Of a stretch of 64,000 nt of DNA, positions 40,247 to 50,090 are shown one piece after another (the stretch's first letter is position 1; each line of letters begins with the position of its first letter). Position numbers and translations under genes: made by a program. Source of the stretch: Lepidostoma basale (Eukaryota; Arthropoda; Insecta; Trichoptera; Lepidostomatidae). The notes beneath the pieces were generated by a model. It had not been told where the DNA came from. It ran no database searches and was given only the letters and a program-made list of their open reading frames with translations. Location of the stretch: the NCBI GenBank assembly GCA_022606425.2, contig JAHDVF020001598.1:416001-480000 (forward strand), read 5' to 3'.

Positions 40247-40554
40247 TGTGAAAAATGTAATAAAGTGTTGTTTATTCAAATACGAATCCACAACACAAAG
40301 TAAAGAGGAATATAGAAGAAATTAACATTCTTCATTCAGTTCCTATTGATGATAATGTTAATTTTATTTATACAACATTTTATAGGTAAGAGTAACCTCT
40401 GCTTATACGAAAATGGATAATATTGAGTGAGAAATGTTTTATTTTGGTTCACTTAAGGGTTAAGGATCATCTTTATACTTTGATATTGAACTGGTATTTT
40501 AATTTTCGCTATATTTACCTTTATTTTATGTTGTGAATTCACACTTTGTATTTT

Positions 40555-40690
40555 TCGATTTCCAGACATGTTTCGGATGAGATATAACCTTTTTCGATGT
40601 AGAATTTTATCATTATCATATTTTTAAAAAATTGCATCGAAAAAGGCTCGATCACAATCGAAATGTCTGCAAATCGAAAAATAACATGTT
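40555..40690. repeat. HH-F small foldback
   Basis: Minus 'gacatgtttcgg' with 'ataacctttttcgatg' and, on the plus strand, 'catcgaaaaaggctcg', 'aatcgaaatgtctgc'. Stem II of the right arm is degenerate. Confidence 0.6.
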
Positions 40691-41033
40691 ACATAACATG
40701 TAACATAATAAGTGGTGCTATTTTTCTACAAATGAAATTTTAGTAACCTGTTTCGTAAAATATTATGCACAAAATATCAATTATACCTATAGAGTATTGA
40801 GATTGATATTGAAAACCCTTATTCTACAGGGGTGGAGAATGGTATTTATGAATGGGACCCGACGGGGGGTGGCGGCACGGCGCTCACATTGACTAAACTA
40901 TTTTCTTTTTCTCACACTTTAGTAATTATTATTAACAATAGCTGTTACGGTTTTAACAAAGTGGACGGATTTCGGTTTGTTTAGGAAGATGATAATTTAT
41001 TACAAAATATACATTAGAGATTTCATTGATTTT
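40691..41033. other. non-coding DNA without recognised repeat
   Basis: No reading frame or family recognised. Confidence 0.35.
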
Positions 41034-41034
41034 C

Positions 41035-41520
41035 TAACTAACTAACCATCCCACAGTCTCCTCGAAGGGGTAGGCAGAAATAATCTACTGCTACATTTTT
41101 TTCCTGACATATTTCTCTCGCTTCCTAAACATTCATACATACATCGTGTCATGCACGCGCGTCAATTTCTCTGACTCCTCACATGGCCGACATTCAATAT
41201 TTGATTGGTTTGATCGTGCCACGTTTTCCTCGGTCTTCCTCTATTTCTGGTTCCATTTACATCGTTAACATATATTTTTTTTACCATTCTTTCTTCATTT
41301 ATTCTATACATATGTCCAAACCATCTTAATGATCCTCTCATTATTTTGTTCAATACAGCATCATTCGCACCGCATTCACTTTTTATATTTTCATTCGACA
41401 CTCTATCATACACAGAGTATCCTCACATTCGTCTAAGAGATCTCATTTCTACTGCATTTATTCTACTTTCATCCTTCTTTTGCCAGTTCCAAGCGTCGCT
41501 TCCATACAAGGGTCGGTAGA
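41035..41520 (-). mobile_element. LINE-K 3' half
   Basis: From TAAC repeats (41,035) to the complement of the KDESRINAVEMR region (41,440-41,500). The frame 41,413-41,162 reads YDRVSNENIKSECGANDAVL, RGSLRWFGHMYRINEERMVK, GRPRKTWHDQTNQILNVGHV. A mutation in the R of RRACMTRCM ends the frame early. Confidence 0.85.
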
Positions 41521-41524
41521 TAAA

Positions 41525-41745
41525 CAATTAATTAACAATATAAAAAGCGCAAAATGATAACATCAAAAATATTAGATATTGGTATACAAAGCATTTTCGA
41601 CGAATGATCGCGAGAGAACCGGCATCTCTTACCTCATTTGGCAATTCATTATATAACTTTTCCTTTATAGAAAACACTTTTCTCTGTACTTTCAAGTCTG
41701 GGTCTCTGGATCCGGAATCTATTACACCAGTAGGAGTATCCACAC
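41525..41745 (-). pseudogene. CR1/Jockey-like C-terminal fragment
   Basis: The minus frame 41,743-41,528 contains KVFSIKEKLYNELPNEVRDA, then GSLAIIRRKCF. The LYNxLPxEIR..SLxxFRxK pattern is the usual C-terminus of CR1/Jockey-type RT proteins. It sits inside LINE-K sequence (which resumes at 41,745), so it is an insertion. Confidence 0.7.
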
Positions 41746-42092
41746 ATTCGTCTTAAATATCTTATTTCATGATTTTAATTGTATCTCAATAGAGACGAAG
41801 ATGCAAATTGGAAACTGAATATGGTTGATCAAGGTGTTTACAGGACTTATGACCTGTCATTGGTTGGGTTAAGCGCACGCTTTATGTAATTTCAACATTC
41901 CCCTTTCCACATTTCTTTATGACTATGTCTGACAAATTTTTGGAAGTTGTATATACGAGTATGTTAAAGTCCTACACCAGATTTCACATAGTATTCGTAT
42001 ACAAGTATATGTATACATTCAAAAAAATATCTTATTTCTACTGCATTTATTCCACTTTCATCCTTCTTTTGCAGTTCCATGCGTTTAGAGGG
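41745..42092 (-). mobile_element. LINE-K piece with a Rep-I inside
   Basis: LINE-K 'atccacacattcgtctt' at 41,737-41,755, then Rep-I (plus, 41,772-42,030), then LINE-K again from 'atcttatttctactgcattt' to 'gcagttccatgcg'. 'atatcttattt' occurs on both sides of Rep-I (41,758 and 42,027), which looks like a target duplication. Confidence 0.7.
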
Positions 42093-42600
42093 TAGGAAAT
42101 CTTACTTCCGTTAATATTTAAGATATGAAGCATCTTTAGTCTAGCTATGGAAGTTGAATCATATACGTGCATGAGTTTGCCGCCTTCAGCGTGTCATACA
42201 ACTGGTTTACTGTTAATATTTTCAATCGGCCAGCTGACATTCAAATTAGATTTCCGCTTATAAAAGGTGTTAATCTATTCTCTGTCTCAATTAATTTCGC
42301 AATAAATAAGCGTCCCCCCCCCCCCACCCCGTACCGCCGCTGTCGCCGTAAATTCAATTCCCTAATGCCTTTGGAATTTTATTTACCGATCCGTCTGGCC
42401 AGAATTAAATACGGCATAAATAAAAAAACAACATAATAACACTATTAAACACCGTCCCGAACAAATAAATATGGTTTGGGTGCGGTGACCACGCGACACG
42501 AAATCATAACACAATATACTCGTATGTATTATGTAAAGAATTTTAAACACTGTTTAATCTTTTTTATTTATTAAATATTTACACAAAATAAAAATATAGG
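42093..42600. other. non-coding DNA with a 12-base C run
   Basis: The run at 42,314-42,325 is followed by CCCCG-rich DNA. The 89-codon frame at 42,167-42,436 crosses it and has no domain. Confidence 0.4.
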
Positions 42601-42603
42601 CTG

Positions 42604-43080
42604 ATTTTTAGAGGTATACAATACATATTCAAAATGAAAAAAAAAACATGAAAATAATATTAATGTCTATGATATTGGCTTTATTTAATAGATAATTTTA
42701 TGCTTTTATTGCTGAAATATGATTTCAGACATATGAGCGCCACGGCTAGCTCGAATGAAGCGCAATCGTGAAGTCCAATTTTCGACAATTGTCGTCTTTG
42801 TGGATGCGTATCCACTAGAGGGTACGTGGTGCGAAAACGATCCATGGTATTCCGAATAACTTGCTCGGATGGACGATTATGTCGACCGTAAAATGGACGT
42901 AGTGCACGATAAGTTTGGCTACCGAACCATGATTTTCAAAATAAATTTGCACAATTTGCAAGCGCAGTTCTGACGTCAGTCTGTTCATGGTAAAATGGCA
43001 AAACGTACTTATTATAAATCAACTGTCAACTGTCAAATTGACAATATTGCCAGTTTAATAACCAAACCTCTTTTAAAAAA
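42604..43080 (-). mobile_element. Tc1-like element, internally deleted transposase
   Basis: Same ends as the MITEs at 34.5-35.1 kb. On the minus strand the frame starts at 42,987-42,989: MNRLTSELRLQIVQIYFENH, GSV. After a one-base shift come RPFYGRHNRPSEQVIRNT and DRFRTTYPLVDTHPQ. This is the helix-turn-helix N-terminus of a Tc1/mariner-superfamily transposase. It then jumps straight to ENWTSRLRFIRASRGAHMSE, IIFQQ and a stop at 42,706-42,708. The catalytic DDE/D region is missing, so it is inactive. Known families of this type carry about 340 residues; roughly 100 remain here. Confidence 0.8.
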
Positions 43081-43189
43081 CACCTTTTATTATAAGCTAC
43101 ATGACTCAGAGATAACCTCCTCCACCCCCAACTGATTTTTAAGGACAAATTTAAATTTGTTTATTTTTTCTATAATAATTATGTAAAAC

Positions 43190-43690
43190 TCCATACTAAA
43201 TTATTAATACTTATGAAAACGTCTGTTTTATGGAAGTTTTATTATTGTTTACGGGAATGACAAGTCTCGCCTTTTTAAAGCATCTTGAAATTTGACAAAA
43301 GACATTTTGCAATAACTGCTTTTGAAGCTATTCCCTATTTGCATTATATAGTATATTTTGTTAATTAATAAGAATGAAAACGTATGTTTTCTAAAATTTT
43401 TTATGATAATGACATGTTTCGCATTTTTAAGGCATCTTAAAATTTTACATAAAACGTTTGGGAATAACTGCTTCTAAAGCTCCATTCATTGTTTGCTTTA
43501 TATTTTTTTTAATTATTGATATGAATGATAAAGTATTTTTTATAAATGTTTTAATATAGTTTATGGGAATGACATATTTCAAAATATAAAAAAAGCTTCG
43601 AGCAAACAGTCGTTTTCATTCATATCATACATTTTATATACCTAGTTTTAAGTTCTATATCATTGGTCAAGAAATAAAAAAATAATTTAA
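43190..43690. repeat. HH-A tandem units (period about 161)
   Basis: 'ttattaatacttatgaaaacg' at 43,201 and 'ttaattaataagaatgaaaa' at 43,361 begin two consecutive units, each with 'aatgacaagtctcgcc' or 'aatgacatgtttcgca', 'aaggcatctt', and 'taactgcttctaaagct'. A third, changed unit and a reversed arm follow (43,510-43,640). On the minus strand the second unit has AAGATGCC, TGCGAAAC, AT, GTC. Confidence 0.65.
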
Positions 43691-43769
43691 AATACGTCTA
43701 TATTTATTTTTAATTATTTGACTTAATGTCATTATTTATAAAATTCTTAAATGAATTTAAATTTACACC

Positions 43770-44420
43770 ACGAATAATAAATACGAATGAAAACGTTTGT
43801 TTTCAAGAAGTTTTATTATATTTTTATGTGAATGACATGTTTCGCCTATCTAAGGCATTTGATAATGCCTTAATCAGGGGAAACGTGTCATCATCATCAG
43901 CCGTCTGTCATCCACTGCTGAATGTAGGCCTCTCCCAAAGCCCACCACCTCCCCCTATCCATTGCCGCTCCTATCCATTCATGTCCAGCAATCCTCTTCA
44001 GATCGTCGGTCCAGCGGGCAGGGGGACGTCCAACTCTACGGAATCCTGTACGCGGTCTCCACTCCAGAACCCGTCTTCACCATCGGCTGCCGGTTCTCCG
44101 ACATATATGGCCAGCCCACCGCCACTTCAGTCCGCCTATCCGTAGAGCCATCTCAGTCACCTTGGTTTGTTGTCGAATAAATTCGTTTCTAAATCTGTCC
44201 CTCAAGGTTATTCCAAGCATGGCTCTTTCCATGGCGCGCTGGGCAACCTTAAATCTGTAGACTAGACCTGTCAAAAAGAGAAACCTGACTAGACCTGTCG
44301 TGTAGGGAAACGTGTCATTCACATAAAACATAATAAAACTTCTAGAAAACAGACGATTTTATTCGTATTAATTATTTATACGGAGTTATACGAATACATC
44401 ATTGTTCAAGAAACAATGAA
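43770..44420. repeat. HH-A foldback split by a LINE-M insertion
   Basis: Left arm and centre at 43,775-43,890 ('cgaatgaaaacgtttg', 'gcctatctaaggc', 'gataatgcctt', 'ggggaaacgtgtcat'); right arm at 44,300-44,420 ('gggaaacgtgtcattcacat', 'aaacagacgattttattcg'). The sequence 'ggggaaacgtgtcat' / 'agggaaacgtgtcattc' occurs on both sides of the LINE-M insert, consistent with a target duplication of about 12-15 bases. Confidence 0.7.
43890..44292 (-). pseudogene. LINE-M 3' end
   Basis: Minus strand, from the 5' side: FLTGLVYRFKVAQRAMERAM, LGITLRDRFRNEFIRQQTKV, TEMALRIGGLKWRWAGHICR, RTGSRW, then WRPRTGFRRVG, PPARWTDDLK-like codons and the 3' end with a TGATGATG repeat (43,890-43,900). Joined by a frame change after 44,077. 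It is the close relative of 12,000-12,345. Confidence 0.85.
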
Positions 44421-44862
44421 TTAATAATTCGAATATAATATTATGATCGTAGAGTTTGATGACCAAATCTACAGTAATGTACAGTCACTCCATACGTGGG
44501 GTGCCCGGGGGGCGAGGGCGCGGGCGCGGCCCCGCGGGGGTCGCCTTTTGAAGTGTGCCGCCCCCTTTGTGAGGAATTTCTTGGAGAAAAATTACTTTGT
44601 GTAATTTAAAAGGTGTGATAGTGATTTGTAGGAGCGCCGCGGGACGCAAGCGACCCCCAGATGAAGAAAAAATCTGTTTATTATTGTCCTCGGAGGCCCG
44701 GGACAGCGCCAAGAATGGGGCTTGTTGGTTGAGCCAAATTATATTTATTCTGAATCCAAAGTTATGGACTCTACCAACAATGCTTCCCTCTCGATAAAAT
44801 TCGTGTTTTATTTGCATTGCAGCGTAACGGATCATTTGTTTTGACACAATTTCGGTGTTTTT
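44421..44862. other. GC-rich non-coding island
   Basis: 44,490-44,570 is very GC-rich (G runs, 'gcgggcgcggccccgcgg'). A second patch lies at 44,630-44,720. The 190-codon minus frame at 44,485-45,057 combines this island with LINE-K antisense and is not a gene. No repeat relation found. Confidence 0.45.
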
Positions 44863-44864
44863 TT

Positions 44865-45340
44865 TAAGTGAAGCATGGAACTGGCAAAAGCAGGATGAAA
44901 GTAGAATAAATGCAGTAGAAATGAGATCTCTAAGACGAATGTGTGGCAAATCTGTATATGATAGAGTGACAAATGCAAGTATACGAAGTGAATGTGGTGC
45001 GAATGAAAATGTTATGAACAAAATAAGGAAAGGGTCATTAAGATGGTTTGGACACATGGAAAGAATGAGTGAAGACAGAATGGTAAAGAAGGTATATGTA
45101 AACCGCGTGAACGGAGCTAGAAATAGAGGAAGGCCGAGGAAAACGTGGCACGATCAAATCAATCAAATATTGAATGTCGGTCACGTGAGGAGTCGGAAAA
45201 ATCGACGTGCGTGCATGACAAGATGTATGAATGTAGAGGATCGAGAGACGTATGTCAGAACAGAACAGTGTGGCGTTCCATTCTTTCTGCCTACCCCTCC
45301 GGGGAGACGGCGTGATGGTAAGTTAGTTATTTAGTTAGTT
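44865..45340 (+). mobile_element. LINE-K, open C-terminal frame
   Basis: Frame 44,870-45,334 runs without a stop: SEAWNWQKQDESRINAVEMR, GKSVYDRVTNASIRSECGAN, KGSLRWFGHMERMSEDRMVK, GRPRKTWHDQINQILNVGHV. Near 45,235 a small change (VEDRETYVRTEQCG for VEEAREICQERKVW) shows a deletion and compensating shift, so the last 25 codons are off-frame. It ends with TTAG repeats (45,318-45,343). 5'-truncated at SEAW. Confidence 0.85.
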
Positions 45341-45349
45341 AGTAACTAG

Positions 45350-45690
45350 TTGCAACCCGGTGTCAAATGCCGCTCTCTGGACTATGGCAGGCGAAAAGCC
45401 AATTAGAGAACAGGTCGCTAGACGCAAATGGTAGTGGATCGGTCATAATCTGAGACGGAACCCAGCCTGCATCGCTCAGGGTGCACTAGACTGGTCCCCT
45501 ATGGGGAGAAAGAGAAAGCGAGGCAGACCTAGAGCCACCTGGAGAAGAACCCTGCAGGACGAGGTTAAGGCGGCAGGCCTCACTTGGAATGATGTTAGGC
45601 ATCAGGCATGCGATAGAGTCGGGTGGAGAAGGTTCCTTGAGGCCCTATGCACCACGGAGGTGTGACAGGACAAAAAGAAGAAGAAGAAGA
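45350..45690 (+). pseudogene. LINE-O 3' end
   Basis: The same product as at 18,078, reading QVARRKW, then a stop in place of the next residue, then WIGHNLRRNPACIAQGALDW, KRKRGRPRATWRRTLQDEVK and VGWRRFLEALCTTEV, closing in AAG repeats (45,677-45,690). One nonsense change. Confidence 0.8.
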
Positions 45691-45872
45691 GAGTTGCAAC
45701 CCGGACACATTTCGGAGATCGGGCTTTCGCAATGGCAGGTCTGTCCACACGGAATATTCTCCCTGCACGCCTCAGATGTATCGACAATCAGACTAATTTA
45801 AAATCTCACATAAAAACCACCTTTTCAAAATATTGCTTAAAGTATAAACAACTATTATCTGTTCATTTATTT
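45691..45872 (+). pseudogene. CR1-like C-terminal fragment
   Basis: In frame: RTHFGDRAFAMAGLSTRNIL, PARLRCIDNQTNLKSHIKTT and FSKYCLK. This is the FGDRAFAxAxPxxWNxLP..LRCxxxxxxFKxxLKTHLF pattern at the C-terminus of CR1/Rex-like RTs, as at 23,710-23,860. Confidence 0.75.
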
Positions 45873-45879
45873 TTTACAA

Positions 45880-46292
45880 CACTTTGAATGTATACAAATA
45901 CTTGTAGACGAACGACGTTCGTCTACAAGTATTTGTATACATTTAAAATGTTGTAAAAAAACAAAAAACTGGTCAAAATTATAGCATATACGAGTAGATT
46001 GGAGTGACATCTCCAGGCGGTTTCTAGCAATGCGGTAAATGGCGGTAGCCTTTCACATTGCGTTAAAAAGATCTTCTGCTTAGTGCTTAAAATACAATCT
46101 TCATAGATGGCGTTAGTGTGTAGATTGAATATACTACCATGTAAAGGGTGGTGTTGGAGATTAACATATATACAACTTCCAAAAATTTGTCAGACATGGT
46201 GGTCATAAGAAAGGTGAAATGGGGAATGTTGCCATTACATAAAGCGTGCGTTCAATCCAACCAATGACAGATCATAAGTCCTGGAAACTCAT
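45880..46292 (-). repeat. Rep-I with palindromic end
   Basis: Minus copy of Rep-I. Its outer end (45,880-45,960) is a near-perfect palindrome centred at 45,917: 'ttgtatacatt' and 'aatgtatacaaatac' arms. The first part of Rep-I ('ttgtatctcaat') is missing; it ends at 'aatgacagatcataagtcct'. Confidence 0.7.
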
Positions 46293-47032
46293 AAAACTCG
46301 TATTAAATGAAAACGTCTGTTTCAACTTTTATAGCTGGAAGGCTTCACAGAACTTTGAACTCCCAGATTTCCCTTTACCTCTTTGGTGGTATTCCGGGGG
46401 GACGGTAGCCAATAGGAATCTGATACTCCACAACGTGTGGGATTCTGGAGGGATCCATCCTCTGCACGTGCGCATTTCATTATTATATTCCAATGATATC
46501 TTCCACCTAGTTGATTTCGCTTCCAGGTAAAGACGCTATTTCTTTATACTTAATTAAGAATTGTGAATATTAAGCGAATGACGATTAATTCTAGGCGATT
46601 CTTAAGCGATCTCACATGGCAGTCTATAATTATTACCCCGTATCCTGTATGTAAAACATTAAAATTAATTTGCGGGGAGTTTATTGTTTGAGTCGAATAA
46701 TTTCGTAGAGTTTACCTTCGGCCGCTTCTTCGCCTGGTACCCCCCATAAAGCGAGCTTTATTATGTAATTTAACGAAATTCAATTAAAGAGCAGGTCGCT
46801 TACCAAATCTTAATTGAAATGAACACGACATTACGGCCGAAATTCAATTTGGTAGCTGCGTGCGTAATGTGCACTTTATAATGAATTCAAGATCTACTGA
46901 TGAAATAGCCTAAACGCTGGACGTAAACTGGCTTCTCTGTGTGTGCATGAATCAATGTATCCAATTAATTTTATGTGCATACTTTAAATATGATACCCAC
47001 ATATGTAAATTAGATAAAAAAACACATTACCA
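46293..47032. other. non-coding DNA, mostly single-copy
   Basis: An HH-A piece at 46,300-46,325 ('gaaaacgtctgtttc'). The region 46,660-46,920 is of mixed composition and looks unique. No domain in any frame. Confidence 0.4.
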
Positions 47033-47035
47033 ATT

Positions 47036-47165
47036 TTACTAACTAACTAACTAACCATCACGCCGTCTCCCCGAAAGGGTAGGCAGAATGAATGGACTGT
47101 CACACTTTTACTGATGCGGCACTCCATCCTTCTCTTTTCGCTCCGCGGGAGACGCGGTGTGACTG
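47036..47165 (-). repeat. SINE-KS copy 3, truncated head
   Basis: TAAC repeats, 'cgtctccccgaaagggtagg', 'gatgcggcactccatcc', 'cttttcgctccgcggg', then broken before the B-box-like part. Confidence 0.75.
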
Positions 47166-47271
47166 TTTTCTAGATATTTTTATTACGATTAATATTTGTT
47201 ACTATTATATGTCAATTTGAACAATTTCTTTGAAATAATTTTAAATCATATTAAATTGTATCAAAGAATAC

Positions 47272-47502
47272 TACCATGTAAAGGGTGGTGTTGGAGATTA
47301 ACATATATACAACTTCCAAAAATTTGTCAGATATGGTGGTCATAAGAAAAAATAAGGTGGAATGGGGAATGTTGTATTACATAAAGCGTGCGCTTAACCC
47401 AACCAATGACAGGTCAGAAATCCTGTAAACACCTTGATCAACCATATTCTGTTTCCAATTTGCATCTTCGTCTCCATTGAGATACAATTGATTCTTGAAA
47501 TT
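47272..47502 (-). repeat. Rep-I copy
   Basis: Minus strand; landmarks 'aacttccaaaaatttgtcag', 'aaagcgtgcgcttaaccc' and 'gagatacaattgattc'. The second half of the repeat is missing. Confidence 0.75.
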
Positions 47503-47579
47503 ATTCAAAATGACATTGGAACAAATACATATAAAGGTTTGAAAAATCTCCAAAAATTTACATTTGATACTCGTATACT

Positions 47580-47708
47580 CGTATAGATATGGGCTGCACC
47601 TCTTATGCGGAGTTGAAGAGAGTTGCCGAGGACCGAGCCGAGTGGAAGAGGAGATGCGTCGCCTTGATGCAGACCAATCATTAGATTGAGACCGGAGAAG
47701 AAGAAGAT
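47580..47708 (+). pseudogene. LINE-Q 3' end
   Basis: 'atatgggctgcacctcttat' encodes DMGCTSYAELKRVAEDRAEW, KRRCVALMQTNH and a stop, then AAG repeats. A little over 40 codons. Confidence 0.75.
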
Positions 47709-47709
47709 A

Positions 47710-47808
47710 TATTATTATAACACCTGACGATGTCAACATAGGTTGACGAAACAGCTGTCGCGTAAAATAAAAATACAATTGTGATACATAAAACAAAGTT
47801 TTTTTAAT
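47710..47808 (+). repeat. HH-C single arm
   Basis: Motif at 47,724-47,759, then 'taaaaatacaattgtgatac' and 'aaacaaagttttttta' downstream. Confidence 0.75.
47724..47759 (+). ncRNA. hammerhead ribozyme-like motif, HH-C type
   Basis: CTGACGA, spacer T, perfect 6-bp stem II GTCAAC/GTTGAC with loop ATAG, GAAAC, AGCT, GTC. Core consensus at all conserved places. Stem I: G-C at the first and third positions, mismatch between. Confidence 0.65.
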
Positions 47809-47809
47809 G

Positions 47810-48262
47810 ATTAATTGTATCTTAATAGAGATGAAGGTGTAAATTATTTGGAAACAGAATAAGGTAGTCGAGGCGTTTACAGGACTTATGACTTGTCATT
47901 GATTGGGTTAAGCGATCACTTTATGTTTAACAACATTCACCATTCCCCCCTTCTTACGACACCACGTCTGCCAAATTTTTGGAACTTGTATATATGCTAA
48001 TATTTTTAATAACTTCACTGTTGGTAGGTCAACCTACACTAGCGCCATCTATTAAGATAATTTGTAAGCATTAAGCAGAAATCATTTATTAATGCAACGT
48101 GAAAGGCTTTTACTCAATTATCACATTGCTAGACAACGCCTAAGTTGAAACTCCAATTTTTATGCTTTTAAATTGTACCAGTTTTTTATACAATTTGTTT
48201 TTGTGTATACGAATACTTGTAGACAAATACTGGATTTTTACCCATTGCAGGTTAATCATTTT
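47810..48262 (+). repeat. Rep-I copy, nearly complete
   Basis: From 'gattaattgtatcttaatag' to 'tactggatttttacccattg'. It meets a minus copy at about 48,265. Confidence 0.75.
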
Positions 48263-48582
48263 TCAGGATTAATTGTATCTCATAAAAATGATTAAAAATC
48301 CAGTATTTGTCTACAAGTATTTGTATACACAAAAACAAATTGTATAAAAAACTGGTACAAGTTAAAAGCATAAAAATTGGAGTATCACTCCAGGCGTTGT
48401 TTAGCAATGTCATAATTGCTTAAAAGCTTTTCACATTGCATTTATAAAGATATCTGCTTAATGCTTACAAATTATCTTAATGAGATACAACTAATCCTTA
48501 AAAATTATTACCCCCCAATAGATAAAAATCCAGTATTTGTCTACAAGTGTTTGTGTACATAATAACCAAGTTTTTTTTTAAT
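48263..48582 (-). repeat. Rep-I copy, mirrored to the previous
   Basis: 'aaatccagtatttgtctac' to 'taagcattaagcagat'-like, in complement, then a jump to 'gagatacaactaatcc' and a further partial start ('aaatccagtatttgtctac' at 48,526). The first 130 bases mirror 48,130-48,250 closely. Confidence 0.7.
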
Positions 48583-49118
48583 TTAACAGTTTATAATGTT
48601 AAAGTATCATTGTGTTTCGGCCAAAACAATGGACTATTTAGTTAGATATCTGTTATTATGTTTAATAATTCAAGTAAAACTAATTCTATTCACTGCCGAA
48701 TATTTGTATTATATAACAAATCAAAGCTGGCATACAATGTGTGTTTGTTTTGCGTGTTATTGTATCATGGCAGTAGGAATGCGCCCCCGTGGATGAGTTA
48801 TGGGTCCTGTACCATTAGGTCCCCTGGGTCCTCGGGACCCGGTAACTGTGGGAACCAGGCGCTAGGAACATCAAAGAGACCACAGTGTTAAATACACCTG
48901 TAAAATGATAATTTGTACTCTTTGGTGAAAGGCGAAATTGTTGAATACATTTTTTGTCAATGTTTTTTTTTTGCAGCGGGATGGATCAAAGCCATTCAGA
49001 GCACGGGACAAGTGGAACGGAAAAATGTTAAATTGATACATATTATTGTGTTTTATATGCGATTCACGAATATGAAACATACATTTAAATGTTTGTATAT
49101 ATATTTTTTTATATTTGT
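48583..49118. other. non-coding DNA without recognised repeat
   Basis: 48,780-48,870 is GC-rich and rich in GGTCC/GGACC. One frame would read as a few Gly-Pro pairs, too short to mean anything. The rest is AT-rich. Confidence 0.35.
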
Positions 49119-49119
49119 A

Positions 49120-50090
49120 TAATGTATTGTCCCCGTGGTTATTTAATCTATATATGGACAAATGTATGAAAGAGCTGAAAGGGTTGGATGTAGGTGCCAA
49201 AATGAGCGGAGTGTCAGTAAGCTGTCTCTTGTATGCGGATGACGCTGTCCTTCTTGCAGACAACGAGCATGAACTACAAGTCCTGGTGAATTGTATGTAT
49301 GAGGTATGCATGCGAAATGATCTGATGATGAATGTTAATAAGTCCAAGGTAATGATTTTTGAAAAGGAAGAAACCACGACAGTCTGCAACATTAGCGTGA
49401 ATGGTGAAAATTTGGAGCAAGTAGTTGAGTTCGTGTATTTAGGTAGTATGTTTACAAGAGATGGGCGAGTGGAGAGGGATATTGAAAGAAGGGTTGGGGC
49501 AGGCAACAAAGTGAATGGTGCACTTAAAGTTGTCATCGCAAACAAAAACCTATCCAAAAAAGCTAGAATGGCAGTGCACAATGGTGTTCTTCTACCGACC
49601 CTTATGTATGGAAGCGAAGCATGGAACTGGCAAAAGAAGGATGAAAGTAGAATAAATGCAGTAGAAATGAGATCTCTTAGACGAATGTGTGGATACTCTG
49701 TGTATGATAGAGTGTCGAATGAAAATATAAGAAGTGAATGCGGTGCGAATGATGGTGTCATGAACAAAATAATGAAAGGATCATTAAGATGGTTTGGACA
49801 TATGGAAAGAATGAATGAAGAAAGAATGGTAAAAAAATTATATGTTAATGATGTAAATGGAACCAGAAATAGAGGAAGACCGAGGAAAACGTGGCACGAT
49901 CAAATAAATCAAATATTGAATGTCGGCCATGTGAGGAGTCAGAGAAATCGACGCGCGTGCATGACACGATTTATGAATGTTGAGGAAGCGAGAGAAATAT
50001 GTCAGGAAAGAAAGGTGTGGCAGTCCATTCTTTATGTCTACCCCTTCGGGGAGACGGCGTGATGGTTAGTTAGTTAGTTAGTTAGTTAAT
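49120..50090 (+). pseudogene. LINE-K, longest copy: RT palm to C-terminus
   Basis: A 315-codon frame (49,115-50,062) without a stop. After three non-element codons it enters the RT at VLSPWLFNLYMDKCMKELKG (end of motif B). The active-site box YADD is at residues 40-43 (CLLYADDAVLLAD), then NVNKSKVMIFEKEE, VYLGSMFTRDGRVERDIE, LKVVIANKNLSKKARMAVHN, LMYGSEAWNWQKKDESR, SLRWFGHMERMNEERMVK, GRPRKTWHDQINQILNVGHV and YPFGETA. The 3' end has six TTAG units (50,064-50,089). The protein would copy element RNA into DNA at the target nick in the nucleus. Fingers, the first palm motif and endonuclease are lost to 5' truncation near 49,122, so it cannot be active. The 298-codon minus frame is a shadow. It is the reference copy for the family. 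Confidence 0.9.

Larger units (their letters stand above)
39785..40290. repeat. HH-F long foldback
   Basis: Arms of about 210-220 bases: left from 'aacactttattacac' to 'gggaattgaagttaaattt', right from 'aaagttaaattcaattccc' to 'gtaataaagtgttgt'. Only a ~60-base AT-rich centre separates them. Each arm has a hammerhead-like motif near its outer end. This is the longest such foldback in the window. Confidence 0.8.

Noticed and set aside
44485..45057. 190-codon minus-strand frame
   Set aside because: Part is antisense of LINE-K, part runs through the GC-rich island; no domain and no conserved start.
48780..48850. Collagen-like Gly-Pro frame in a GC-rich stretch
   Set aside because: Only about seven triplets, ends in a stop, best explained by GGTCC/GGACC repeats.
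48871..49767. 298-codon minus-strand frame, with Ser/Leu/Phe-rich sequence
   Set aside because: It is the exact antisense of the LINE-K RT frame at 49,115-50,062. The same shadow appears opposite other LINE-K copies (10,529, 44,485).
50064..50089. TTAG repeat as interstitial telomere (TTAGG)
   Set aside because: The unit is four bases and always adjoins the LINE-K end.
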